Assembly (NCBI GenBank): GCA_965222745.1
Contig: CBDCUW010000005.1
Location: 1 to 64,000, forward strand
From: CBDCUW01 sp965222745
Lineage (GTDB): Bacteria; Planctomycetota; Planctomycetia; Pirellulales; Pirellulaceae
Direction: 5' to 3'
DNA length: 64,000 bases
Every line of letters starts with the position of its first letter. The stretch's first letter is position 1. Positions 35,967-46,360 of the stretch are shown piece by piece. A program made the translations under genes and the position numbers. Under the pieces are notes generated by a model. That model did no database searches and had not been told where the DNA came from. It saw only the letters and a program-made list of their open reading frames with translations.

Positions 35967-37043
35967 ATGCTCTATCAAACGCTCCTGAGCGAACTGGCTG
36001 TCCAAGCTTCCTCTTCGCATGAAGCCGAAGACAACCAATCGCCGATTCGATCGGCGGGGATCAACCTGGTCGACATCGGGGCTAGCGGCAATCTTGATCC
36101 CAAGTGGAAACCGATCCAATCACTGATCAACCTCGTCGCTTTCGACCCCAACGAACAGGAGTGCGAGCGACTGGCGGCTCAGCCGACCAAGTTGCGGTCG
36201 GCAACTTATCTTCCCTACGCTGTCGGAGGCGAAGATTCCGACGCCACGCTCTACAAAACCGCAAGCATCTACTGTTACACCCTTCTACAACCCAACTCGC
36301 CCTGGTTGAGTCGCTTCACGTTCGGTGATCTCTTTGATGTTACCGGCACCGAACCGATTTCTGTGCGACGCTTCGGCGACATTGAAGAGTTAGCCGATTT
36401 TGACGTCGACGTGATCAAGACCGATTCGCAGGGCCTTGATTTGCAGATCCTTTCCAATGCGGAACAACTGTTGGACCGCGCGGTCTATGTCGAAACCGAA
36501 ACGGGCTTTGTGGAAAACTGTCTTGGCGAGACAACGTATGCGCAGATCGACGAATTCATGCGATCCCAGAACTTTCTGTTATTCGACCTGGGAACGCATC
36601 ACCGTGTTCCGCGGCGAAACCGATTGGCCAACCAACGATCGGGGCGTGAACAGATCTTGTGGTGCGAATCGGTGTGGCTGAAAGACTACGTGTCGTTGGC
36701 AAGTCAGGGCAAGGAGCTTCATCTGAATCGAACCAAAGCCATCAAGGCGTTGGCGTTGTGCGCGTTGCAGGAGTGCTATGACTTTGGCTTTGAGCTGGCT
36801 GAATTGTTCCGCGAGATGGAACTGATCAGCTCCGACGAACTCCAATCGTTAGGCCGCCCATCCAGTTGGCGGCTTGGTGCTCCGTCGGTAAGTTCGATCC
36901 CGGTGACTGCCTACGGCTACGTCTTGCGGTTGTTGCCCACCAAGATGCGCCTGGCTTTGGCCACCGAGAGCGATCGCATTCTCAATCAGCCGGACTTGGG
37001 CAAGGCCCTCGTGGCAAAGCTGCAGCGCCGCGCCGCCTGCTAA
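35967..37043 (+). CDS. FkbM family methyltransferase
   Basis: 358 residues from an ATG. NLVDIGASGNLDPKW is the SAM-binding motif I and NLVAFDPNEQECERL the second strand with its acidic residue. VDVIKTDSQGLDLQILSNAEQLL and VYVETETGF match the FkbM C-terminal core (PF05050). Members O-methylate sugars or polyketides. A C-terminal extension of about 130 residues (from about 230) is helical and not part of the core. No glycosyltransferases are beside it, so the substrate is open. Confidence 0.85.
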   Translation: MLYQTLLSELAVQASSSHEAEDNQSPIRSAGINLVDIGASGNLDPKWKPIQSLINLVAFDPNEQECERLAAQPTKLRSATYLPYAVGGEDSDATLYKTASIYCYTLLQPNSPWLSRFTFGDLFDVTGTEPISVRRFGDIEELADFDVDVIKTDSQGLDLQILSNAEQLLDRAVYVETETGFVENCLGETTYAQIDEFMRSQNFLLFDLGTHHRVPRRNRLANQRSGREQILWCESVWLKDYVSLASQGKELHLNRTKAIKALALCALQECYDFGFELAELFREMELISSDELQSLGRPSSWRLGAPSVSSIPVTAYGYVLRLLPTKMRLALATESDRILNQPDLGKALVAKLQRRAAC

Positions 37044-37191
37044 AAAGTAGCTCGAACCTGCCCCGTTGTCGAAACGGTGAAAAAGAAGGCTCCGGCAAGT
37101 CGGAGTACTCCATGGGCATTCGGCTGTGCGTCGTGCTAACATTGACGGCTGTTCAGTTCAGTTTTTCCTTCTCCCAGAAGAAGAGAAGTCA

Positions 37192-38646
<1,455 letters not shown>

Positions 38647-38660
38647 TCGACCCATCACAA

Positions 38661-40175
38661 TCACTCGCCCGTTTTCAAGTGAAATGCCGGTGGGTCGAAT
38701 CGCTTTGACGGTTTGAATCGGATGATGTCCGGTAGCGTTTCCATCGATCCGGTGTGCGCGAATTCGACGAGCGCGGCAAAGACATCGGGATGTTCTTTCA
38801 TCATGGGTGGAATGGGGTCGTGGCCTCCCTGGCGAACTTCCACGACGTGACTGTTGAGGAAGTACGGCGCGATTTCTCGAGTGTTTTCGATCGGCGTGTT
38901 CATGTCCCAATCGCCGTGAACAAACACGACCGGAATCTCACATGGGACCGGCATGCGAAAGTTGTCGCCAACGTCGGGGCTTGGCCAGATGTCCGCGGTA
39001 GCAAGGAAACCGGCAAAGCCCTTGCGTGAAACGTATCGCACGGCAGAATCGTTCCAGAGTTGTTTCCGTCGATCGGCAGTCACTCCCGTACTGGAATCGA
39101 TCAGGTGATAAATCAATGGGCCGTACCCGTACTTGCCCTTTCGCTTTTCTGACCATCGCTGCGTGCGGCCATGGTAGAGTTCCAAAATCGCAACAGGGTC
39201 ATTCCACGGAAAATCGTCCCGACCCAGGATGCGTACGACTTGGGGTTTTCCGAAGCCGAGCGTACTATTTGCGGTCACCTCGATCGGTTTCTCTTCCAGT
39301 TGCGAAATGACCGTTTCCGCCGCCTCTGCGATTCCTCCGGGTGGTAGGTACGGTGCGAAGCGCGGATCTTCGTCGACGGAGGTCCAGATTCGCTTTGCTG
39401 CAGCCAACAGGTGCGACGGCATATCGAAGGAGTGATTCAGAGGCTCGACGCCGGAGAGAATGGCACGTTCTACGATCGCTGGGTGGCGCCGCATGACGGC
39501 AAAACACCACTGGGAACCGAAACTTTGGCCCATCAACATGATTTTTTCGTAGCCCAGGGCGGCGCGAAGTTCATTGACGTCGTCAGCGCACTCCAAAATC
39601 GTGTAGCCACGAAGGTCGACACCAGCCTTCCGTTGGCGGTCGCGAATGCTCTGGGCAGATTTTTTGGCCATTTCGACAAAGTCTTCGACCGTTGCGTCAG
39701 GTTCCGGCGCGGGTTCATCGAACCAACCCCAAAGCACATGGTGCCGATGGTTGTAACCACGTTGATTGACCAGAACGACGTCACAACCCTCCAGCAGCGC
39801 ACCCAGATAACGAGGGGCCTTGCTCAACCACAGATCATCGTCTCGACCAATGAAGCTGTTTCCCGGCCCACCCGGTAGAACAAAGACGGGAGGACCTTTG
39901 CGGCTGGCTGCCGAAAACCGAGCAAAGTCGATCGGGATGATTCGGCTGGCAGGGTCACTGCGATTTTCAGGGACAAAGAAAGTGCCGAGTTCGTACTGGC
40001 CGTTTTCGATTCCGTGAATGCGGAATCTCCGTTTCTCAATGCGTATCTCACCCGCCTCGCCCGCGGGCATAGAAGGCCGAATTATTGTGTAGATAAACGC
40101 GACAGCGATGAGGCAGCCGGCCAGCCCGATCAAGAACTTGGGACTCTGCCACGGTTTTCGAGTCACGGAGGTCAT
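38661..40175 (-). CDS. alpha/beta hydrolase, S33 peptidase-like
   Basis: 504 residues from the ATG at 40175 (MTSVTRKPWQS), which places a membrane anchor or uncleaved signal (FLIGLAGCLIAVAFIYTII) near the start. The oxyanion motif VLPGGPGNS, the nucleophile elbow GQSFGSQ (S218), acid region VHGDWDMNTP and histidine in RQGGHDPIPP give a full catalytic triad. The architecture resembles tripeptidyl or prolyl aminopeptidases of family S33, with a helical lid between strand 6 and the acid. It may cleave peptides or esters in the periplasm; the substrate is not determined. Confidence 0.8.
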   Translation of the reverse strand: MTSVTRKPWQSPKFLIGLAGCLIAVAFIYTIIRPSMPAGEAGEIRIEKRRFRIHGIENGQYELGTFFVPENRSDPASRIIPIDFARFSAASRKGPPVFVLPGGPGNSFIGRDDDLWLSKAPRYLGALLEGCDVVLVNQRGYNHRHHVLWGWFDEPAPEPDATVEDFVEMAKKSAQSIRDRQRKAGVDLRGYTILECADDVNELRAALGYEKIMLMGQSFGSQWCFAVMRRHPAIVERAILSGVEPLNHSFDMPSHLLAAAKRIWTSVDEDPRFAPYLPPGGIAEAAETVISQLEEKPIEVTANSTLGFGKPQVVRILGRDDFPWNDPVAILELYHGRTQRWSEKRKGKYGYGPLIYHLIDSSTGVTADRRKQLWNDSAVRYVSRKGFAGFLATADIWPSPDVGDNFRMPVPCEIPVVFVHGDWDMNTPIENTREIAPYFLNSHVVEVRQGGHDPIPPMMKEHPDVFAALVEFAHTGSMETLPDIIRFKPSKRFDPPAFHLKTGE

Positions 40176-40576
40176 GTGCGGTATCCACCTGGTTCGAATT
40201 CGACAACTGGCCATCTTTATATGAAGCAAAGCGGGCCGAAGGTTACCGAGTATTTCGAAAGAATCCTGGCAGAGGTGTACTGTTTGCCGCTTGTTGATCA
40301 TGATGAAAAAGAGGTTCTTCCAATAATTTAGTGGCAGTAGTCATTCTTACTCGTACTCCTCGTACTCCTACTCGTACTCGTACTCGTACTCGTACTCCTA
40401 CTCCTACTCCTACTCCTACTCCTGGTACTCGTACTCGTGCTCGGGGCGTTTTGTGGCGAGCACGAGTACGAGTAGGAGCACGAGTACGAGCAGGAACAGC
40501 AGCTAAAGGGTTGGCTGCCTTTGAGCTGCCGCCCTATTTCATGAAGAACTGAAAAGGAAACGTTTGCAAAACCAGT
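40176..40576. other. divergent intergenic region
   Basis: It contains the hexamer hairpin copy 3. No further gene is visible. A 73-codon plus-strand frame over the repeat is low-complexity only. Confidence 0.5.
40345..40496. repeat. degenerate TACTCG/TACTCC hairpin repeat, copy 3
   Basis: The longest copy. The left arm (about 40345-40443) is made of TACTCG units, then TACTCC units, then TACTCGTGCTCG. A 16-base loop centred on GGCGTTTTGTGG is followed by the right arm CGAGCACGAGTACGAGTAGG and further units. The right arm is about half as long as the left. Confidence 0.8.
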
Positions 40577-42541
40577 ATGTCATCCTCCACTTCATTTTGC
40601 CCGCAGTGCGGAACAAGAATCCCGTTGCACGACACCAGCGGGCTGTGTCCGAAGTGCCTGCTTGCAGAAGGAATGTCCGGCTCAACGAACGCCGACGTTG
40701 CAACACTGGCCCTGGATCGTTCCGGATCGTCGATCGCAAATGAATCGTCCGTCGCAAATGGGTCGGGGTTGAAAATCGGTGACTACGAAGTCCTTGAAGA
40801 GATCGCCCGCGGCGGCATGGGCGTTGTCTATCGGGCTCGCCAATTGAGCTTGAACCGCGTCGTCGCACTGAAGATGATTTTGAGCGGTCGGTTTGCATCC
40901 GAAAGCGACGTTCGTCGCTTTCGCCATGAAGCGGAGTCCGCTGCCAAGCTTGACCATGTTGGTATCGTGCCAATCTATGAGGTTGGCGAGCATGAGGGGC
41001 ACCACTATTTTTCGATGAAACTCGTCGAAGGTGGGACGCTTGTTGAAATGCTTCCATCGCTACGTGGCAAGCCGCAGGAAGCGGCCGCGTTGATCATCAA
41101 GGTGGCCCGCGCAGTCCATCATGCTCATCAACGCGGAGTTTTGCATCGCGATCTGAAGCCTGCCAACATTTTGCTGGACCAGCAGGGACATCCACTCGTT
41201 TCCGATCTGGGGCTAGCCAAGAACATTCAAGCGGACAGCGACATCACACGTACCGGCGCGATCGTCGGAACCCCCGCCTACATGGCACCAGAACAGGCGT
41301 CGCCGAAAAAGGAAATCACGACCGCCGCCGACATCTATTCCCTCGGCGCCATCCTGTATGAGGCATTGGCTGGCAGGCCTCCCCATCAAAGTTCTTCGCC
41401 GATCGAAATGCTTCGTCAATTGAGGGAAGAGAAAGTGACACCGCTACGAGCGCTCGATCGAAGCATTCCTCGTACTCTGGAACTGATTTGCCAACATTGC
41501 CTTGAACGTGAACCCAACCAGCGCTACTCGTCCGCCGCTGCTTTGTCTGATGATTTGCAACATTGGTTAGACGGCGAACCGGTGTCGGTTCGGCCTCCCT
41601 CCTTCGGCTCGGCGGTTGGCGCGGCGATCAGAGCGAATCTCAAGTCGGCGATGGGGTCAGCGTTGATCGGAGTCATCGTTGGCGTGATTTTATCGTTGAT
41701 TTTCATCATGTCGTTCTGTCGAGGAGGACTTCCACGCCTGTCGGAATCCTCCTTTTGGTTTCCTTCCGAGCCGCATCCCGCCGCCGTGCAGCAATTTCAT
41801 CGACTCTCCCTGGCGTTGCCAGACTGGTTTGAACTTGCTGCCATGATGTTCGCCATCGTCGCCTTGATCTATGTTGGCATGTTGAATGTGTGGCTCGTAC
41901 GACCGAACCGCGGAAGTGCGTCTTTTGCAATGGGGATGGTCTGCGGACTGGTCATGAACACGGTTGTCTTTACGCTTTTCTTTGGCCTGTTGAGCGGGGT
42001 TATTTTTTCGCTCAACAAGATCCATCCAGACGTATTTCAACTGGGAAATGCGGCGTTGGGAACTCCGGAACAACAGCAAGCCGCGCGAGAATGGATTTCG
42101 CAGCAGCATCCCGATGTGGATGAGCTCCCGCCGGCGCGGCGTAGTTTGTTGTTCACTCAAAAGATCTATGACGATGGCGTTGTTGGAATGCCGCTTGGAA
42201 TTCTGGCCGGTGTGTTGATCTCCTCAGTTCTCACGATGGTTCCATCCGTTATAGGAACAGTCTTTGGAAGTCGTGTGATCAGTGAGGAACAACCGAGACA
42301 CGCGCTTCTCTTGTATAGCGAGATGATGTTCACGCTGACGCTGGCCACCGTATTCATCTACCTGGCAATGGTATGGTTGATTGGTGGTATCGACTGGATC
42401 GAATTCCACTGGCAACAACTACCGTGCATTTTTGCAATTTGCGTCGCGGCATGGGCAGCATTTCAACGTTGGAACTGGCGTCTTCGTTTGCTGCTGTCGA
42501 TCTTTTGGTTGACGGCATTGTTCGTCCCCGTTTTCCTTTGA
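40577..42541 (+). CDS. membrane Ser/Thr protein kinase with zinc-ribbon N-terminus
   Basis: 654 residues from an ATG. The first 27 residues form a small zinc ribbon (CPQC at 8-11, CPKC at 24-27). A Hanks-type kinase domain follows (about 70-335): glycine loop RGGMGVVYRA, K99 in VALKMIL, HRDLKPANILL with D192, DLG with D210, and GTPAYMAPEQ. All catalytic residues are present, so it should be active. The C-terminal 280 residues contain about six membrane helices. The sensor part is thus mostly in the membrane, with no large external domain. It converges on an ECF sigma factor gene, a pairing common in planctomycetes. Confidence 0.9.
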   Translation: MSSSTSFCPQCGTRIPLHDTSGLCPKCLLAEGMSGSTNADVATLALDRSGSSIANESSVANGSGLKIGDYEVLEEIARGGMGVVYRARQLSLNRVVALKMILSGRFASESDVRRFRHEAESAAKLDHVGIVPIYEVGEHEGHHYFSMKLVEGGTLVEMLPSLRGKPQEAAALIIKVARAVHHAHQRGVLHRDLKPANILLDQQGHPLVSDLGLAKNIQADSDITRTGAIVGTPAYMAPEQASPKKEITTAADIYSLGAILYEALAGRPPHQSSSPIEMLRQLREEKVTPLRALDRSIPRTLELICQHCLEREPNQRYSSAAALSDDLQHWLDGEPVSVRPPSFGSAVGAAIRANLKSAMGSALIGVIVGVILSLIFIMSFCRGGLPRLSESSFWFPSEPHPAAVQQFHRLSLALPDWFELAAMMFAIVALIYVGMLNVWLVRPNRGSASFAMGMVCGLVMNTVVFTLFFGLLSGVIFSLNKIHPDVFQLGNAALGTPEQQQAAREWISQQHPDVDELPPARRSLLFTQKIYDDGVVGMPLGILAGVLISSVLTMVPSVIGTVFGSRVISEEQPRHALLLYSEMMFTLTLATVFIYLAMVWLIGGIDWIEFHWQQLPCIFAICVAAWAAFQRWNWRLRLLLSIFWLTALFVPVFL

Positions 42542-42555
42542 CGGTCCACGAATCC

Positions 42556-43287
42556 TCATTGCGAAAACGTCTCGAAGAGTTGGTGGATTTCGTCGTCTAC
42601 CTCCTGTGGGTCAGCGACGGTCTTAGAAACCTCGTCACGAAGAATTTCTCGAAAACGCTTTTTAAGCCGATGCACCGCGGCTTTGACCGCACCCTCGGTC
42701 ATCCCCAAACGCTGTCCGATCGCGGTGTAGTTGTCGGCTGCCGAGCGTGTCAGGCACGGCTGCAATTCATCGAATTCGGCCTGCTTGTTCGCGGCGCGAT
42801 AGGTATCCGACAGCCGATCGAGCACCTGTTTCAGCAACGCCCGCGCCCACAGCAATTCAAACTGTTTTTCCGCAGTCATTTCGTCGGCGGGCTCGGCCTG
42901 GTAGCGTTGTTCTCCCTCGATCAAATCGAATGAGACATGACGGTTGTCTCCGCCTCGCTTGCGTGTCTGCACTCGATCACGTTCGTTGGCGACATAGTTG
43001 CCAAAAGACGCCAGTAGAAAAGTGCGAAAGCGACCTCGCCTGGGATCGGCGTCGGTCAAGTAGTTCTTTTCCATTACCTTGGCAAAGAACCCCTGGATCA
43101 AGTCACTGGCACGATGCGCGTCGCGTTCCCTGAGACGAGCATGCGCGTAAAGCGGATACCAATACGCTTCGCAAAGTTCAGCGAAAGCGCGTTGTCCCGA
43201 CGACGACGACCGCTGCTGGGCCGTCATGACAAGGTCCCACTGAGTTGACTGAAACCGTGCTTTCGATGGATGGTTGGGCGAGCTCAT
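42556..43287 (-). CDS. ECF-type RNA polymerase sigma factor
   Basis: 243 residues from an ATG. The region 2-like part is AFAELCEAYWYPLYAHARLRERDAHRASDLIQGFFAKVM with RGRFRTFLLASFGNYVANERD. The region 4-like helix-turn-helix is NYTAIGQRLGMTEGAVKAAVHRLKKRFREILRDEV. The long linker (about 110-165) is typical of planctomycete ECF groups found beside Ser/Thr kinases. No anti-sigma factor is next to it, so control may be by phosphorylation by the convergent kinase (stops 14 bases apart). That is inference from context. Confidence 0.85.
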   Translation of the reverse strand: MSSPNHPSKARFQSTQWDLVMTAQQRSSSSGQRAFAELCEAYWYPLYAHARLRERDAHRASDLIQGFFAKVMEKNYLTDADPRRGRFRTFLLASFGNYVANERDRVQTRKRGGDNRHVSFDLIEGEQRYQAEPADEMTAEKQFELLWARALLKQVLDRLSDTYRAANKQAEFDELQPCLTRSAADNYTAIGQRLGMTEGAVKAAVHRLKKRFREILRDEVSKTVADPQEVDDEIHQLFETFSQ

Positions 43288-43817
43288 TCGTCCTGGCCTG
43301 TTTCTCAGAAGACAGCTTCCAAGCTAAGCCAGCGGCCATACTTCCGTCCAGGGCTAGATTTCGACTTGGGTGATTCCGCCCACCTGGCCAAAGTGTCCGA
43401 TCCTAAGTTCGAGTTTTGCACTTTTGGAGTGCTCCGATTTGTCGGAGCTTTTCCTTATTTACGCCTTCATCAACAATTCGGGCAAATTGTTTGACAGGTA
43501 AATCCCGGAAGGGAACGAAAAAATGTCGCCCCGCATGTAAGAGAAAGCGGTGACAAGTCACCGCACTCCAAAAAAAGTGCAAAAGCCGAACTAACAGCCT
43601 GTTGATTTTCGTCGATCCACCGCACGGGTGTGGCTTTGAAGAGGACGGGCGCCACAAAAATGCGCAAAGAGCCGCAAAAAGTTGTCGGCTTGGTTCTTCT
43701 CTTGTGTATTTTCGTGCCTTTTTGTGGATTCCAAACGGTTGCCGATCGTCCGATACGCCCGCCCAACCACACATCACCAATTCGTATAGACTGAAACGGT
43801 GCTGGTCCCTTGAAGAA
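43288..43817. other. 530-bp divergent intergenic region
   Basis: It contains an 8-bp hairpin with a 2-base loop (GCGGTGACAAGTCACCGC, 43547-43564) and the family D palindrome (43651-43727). The open frame of the next gene extends back to 43602 through the palindrome, but that translation is not protein-like. Confidence 0.55.
43651..43727. repeat. dispersed palindromic repeat family D, copy 2
   Basis: GCCACAAAAATGCGCAAAG on the left and CGTGCCTTTTTGTGG on the right are partly complementary. The composition and layout match 17697-17757 (Cac-aaaa-cgc-aaaag / cttttcgcg-tttttgtgg). Confidence 0.55.
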
Positions 43818-46232
43818 ATGAATGATGAAGAGCAACAAGTGACACTCGAACGTGGTAACCAGGTGCGCAAGTCCATCTTGCGTTTTGCGTTTGTCGCTTT
43901 TCGTTTGGTTGCATCCATCGTTTTGTTGCTGACGCTGTCTTCTCACCAACTCACTCGCGGGCAAACCTTCGAGTCATCGGCGATCGAACCGTTTCTTTCG
44001 GAACATTGCTTCGACTGTCATGCGGGTGACGATCCGGAGGCGGGCTTGGACCTCCGAACATTTTCTGTTGACCTGGCGGAGGTGGATGTTCGCAAGCAGT
44101 GGGTTTATCTTTACGATCGAGTCAACTCCGGTGAAATGCCGCCGGCGTCGCAGGAGAAACCCGATGCCGCATCGAAAGCGGCATTTTTGAAGAGGATCGG
44201 CGCCGCGCTGACGCGTTACGATCTTGCCGATCGCGAAGTGGTCTTACGGCGACTCAATCGAAACGAATACACGCACACGGTTGGTGATCTGTTCGGGATC
44301 CACGTCGACGTATCACGGGTGCTCATTGACGATTCGACCGAGGCTGGCTTCGACAACACCGGCTCGAAGTTGGCCGTTTCGTCTCAGCAGATGGAAACCT
44401 ACGTCGAAGCGGCCGACCTGGTGCTTGATTCGATCTTCGGTCCAGAGAAAGATCCGCCGTCGATCAACAAGACCGTCAACTTCGCAACATTGAAACGGGG
44501 TGCCGGCAGTTCCGAACGCAAGCTGGATGGCGGCGTTGTATTGTTCAGCGGTGCCAAACGCCTGCCGTTGTATGATGCCAGTGTGCCGGCGCCGGGACTG
44601 TATCGAATCCGTGTGAACATCCGGGCGGAGCAAAGCGACCAGCCGGTTGTGATGCACGTTCATGGCGGCAACACCGGAACCATCGCTCCGCATTCGGTCG
44701 GTTTCTTTGAAGCACGGCCTGACAAAGTGACGACGGTCGAGTTCACCGACCGCGCACGCGAACGATCGGACAACCTCAGTTTTGGATTGGTCGGCGGTTA
44801 TCCGTTTTGGAAGGTGAATCCGGACGAGTACAAAGGCCCCGGATTGTTCATCGGCGATATCTCGTTGGAAGGACCGATCGACGAATGGTCGGCAAGCCGG
44901 AAACGTTTGCTGGGCGATATCGATCCCAGCAGCGGAACGATCGAAGATGTTCGCGCGATCCTTGCCAGAGTGATGATTCGGGCGTTCCGTCGACCTGTCA
45001 GCAACGACGACATCAAGCTCTACATGAGGTTGCCGGAGCAGGCGTGGGAGCAAGGCGAGCCGTTCGAGCGGGCACTACGGCTGGGACTCAAAAGTATGCT
45101 GTGTGCTCCGGAGTTTTTGTTCTTGGAGGAACGTTCCGCCGCAGGCAGTTCCAGCCGCATCGACGACCACTCGCTCGCTTGCCGACTGTCGTATTTTCTC
45201 TGGAGTTCGCTCCCCGATGAACCTCTGCGAGCGGCGGCGGATCGTGGTGAATTGAAGCGGCCGGAAGTTTTGCGGTCCCAAGTCGAACGAATGCTTGCCG
45301 ATCCGAAGTCGCAACGGTTTGTTGAAGACTTCACCGGCCAATGGCTTCGTTTGCGAGACATCGATTTCACCGTCCCCGATCGCAGGCTCTATCCGGAGTA
45401 CAACGAGTTACTTCGCGAAGCGATGCTTCAAGAATCGCACAGTTTCTTTCGTGAAATCCTTGATCACGATCTCAGCGTCCAAAATTTCATCGACTCCGAC
45501 TTCGTGATGATCAATCAACCGCTCGCCGAGTTCTACGGGATCGATGGCGTCCAAGGTCTTGATATCCGCCGCGTGCAGCTGCCAGAAGACTCGGTTCGCG
45601 GCGGCGTGTTGACTCAGGCGAGTGTCTTGAAGGTGTCGGCCGACGGCACGCGAACATCTCCCGTTCTTCGAGGAGTCTGGATTCTGAATCATTTGTTTGG
45701 TACCCCGCCACCACCTCCGCCACCAACCGTTTCGACCGTCCAGCCCGATGTTCGCGGAGCGAGTACGATTCGCGAAGAGCTAGCGAAACATCGCGCCGAC
45801 CATAGCTGCAATCGTTGCCATCGCAAGATCGATCCACCAGGCTTCGCGCTGGAAAGCTTTGATGTTTTGGGAGCGTATCGTGACTGGTACCGAACGCGAC
45901 AGGACGGGAAATACATCAGCCGAAAGAAACATCCGTTCTCCGACGCCAACGTACAATATCGGCAAGGGCCGGCTGTCGATCCCTCCGGCGAATTGCCGGA
46001 CGGTCGCGAGTTCGCCGACATCAAAGAATACAAGCGGCTACTGCTGAAAGAGGAAACGGCGATGGCCCGGTCTTTGACGCGACTGCTGCTCAGCTATGCA
46101 ACCGGCCGTGAAACCGGGTTCTCCGATCGACCGGAAGCCGAACGAATCGTCGCCCGCGTGAAAGCAAACGACTACGGCCTTCGGTCCATCATTCATGAAG
46201 TTGTGCAAAGCCAAGCATTCAAAAACCACTAG
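43818..46232 (+). CDS. PSCyt1/DUF1592-type c-cytochrome
   Basis: 804 residues from the ATG at 43818, chosen because a signal helix (FAFVAFRLVASIVLLLTLSS) follows soon after. It has a heme site CFDCH in the PSCyt1 region with NSGEMPPASQEKP. DUF1587 begins LRRLNRNEYTHTVGDLFGI. Next come the DUF1595 part (AILARVMIRAFRRPVSNDD), DUF1592 (SLACRLSYFLWSSLPDEPLR), DUF1588 (GVLTQASVLKVSADGTRTSP, then a PPPPPPP tract) with CNRCH as second heme-like site, and DUF1585 at the end. It is the complete planctomycete architecture, unlike the PA14 variant at 19610. The DUF1552 partner follows after 128 bases. Confidence 0.9.
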   Translation: MNDEEQQVTLERGNQVRKSILRFAFVAFRLVASIVLLLTLSSHQLTRGQTFESSAIEPFLSEHCFDCHAGDDPEAGLDLRTFSVDLAEVDVRKQWVYLYDRVNSGEMPPASQEKPDAASKAAFLKRIGAALTRYDLADREVVLRRLNRNEYTHTVGDLFGIHVDVSRVLIDDSTEAGFDNTGSKLAVSSQQMETYVEAADLVLDSIFGPEKDPPSINKTVNFATLKRGAGSSERKLDGGVVLFSGAKRLPLYDASVPAPGLYRIRVNIRAEQSDQPVVMHVHGGNTGTIAPHSVGFFEARPDKVTTVEFTDRARERSDNLSFGLVGGYPFWKVNPDEYKGPGLFIGDISLEGPIDEWSASRKRLLGDIDPSSGTIEDVRAILARVMIRAFRRPVSNDDIKLYMRLPEQAWEQGEPFERALRLGLKSMLCAPEFLFLEERSAAGSSSRIDDHSLACRLSYFLWSSLPDEPLRAAADRGELKRPEVLRSQVERMLADPKSQRFVEDFTGQWLRLRDIDFTVPDRRLYPEYNELLREAMLQESHSFFREILDHDLSVQNFIDSDFVMINQPLAEFYGIDGVQGLDIRRVQLPEDSVRGGVLTQASVLKVSADGTRTSPVLRGVWILNHLFGTPPPPPPPTVSTVQPDVRGASTIREELAKHRADHSCNRCHRKIDPPGFALESFDVLGAYRDWYRTRQDGKYISRKKHPFSDANVQYRQGPAVDPSGELPDGREFADIKEYKRLLLKEETAMARSLTRLLLSYATGRETGFSDRPEAERIVARVKANDYGLRSIIHEVVQSQAFKNH

Positions 46233-46360
46233 ACATGTCTGCATGCTCTCCAAGCTCGCAACGAACTGTCGGCGTGCTCTCCGAGCCCGCAACGAATGGC
46301 CCCGCATTACCCATCCCGGCAGCACGCCGACATGAAACATTCACTCTCGGGAATTCCAAA

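Noticed and set aside
40331..40552. 73-codon Thr/Arg/Pro frame
   Set aside because: Translation of the hexamer hairpin repeat, copy 3.
43602..43817. N-terminal extension of the DUF1592-type gene
   Set aside because: It reads through the family D palindrome, and a good signal sequence follows the ATG at 43818.
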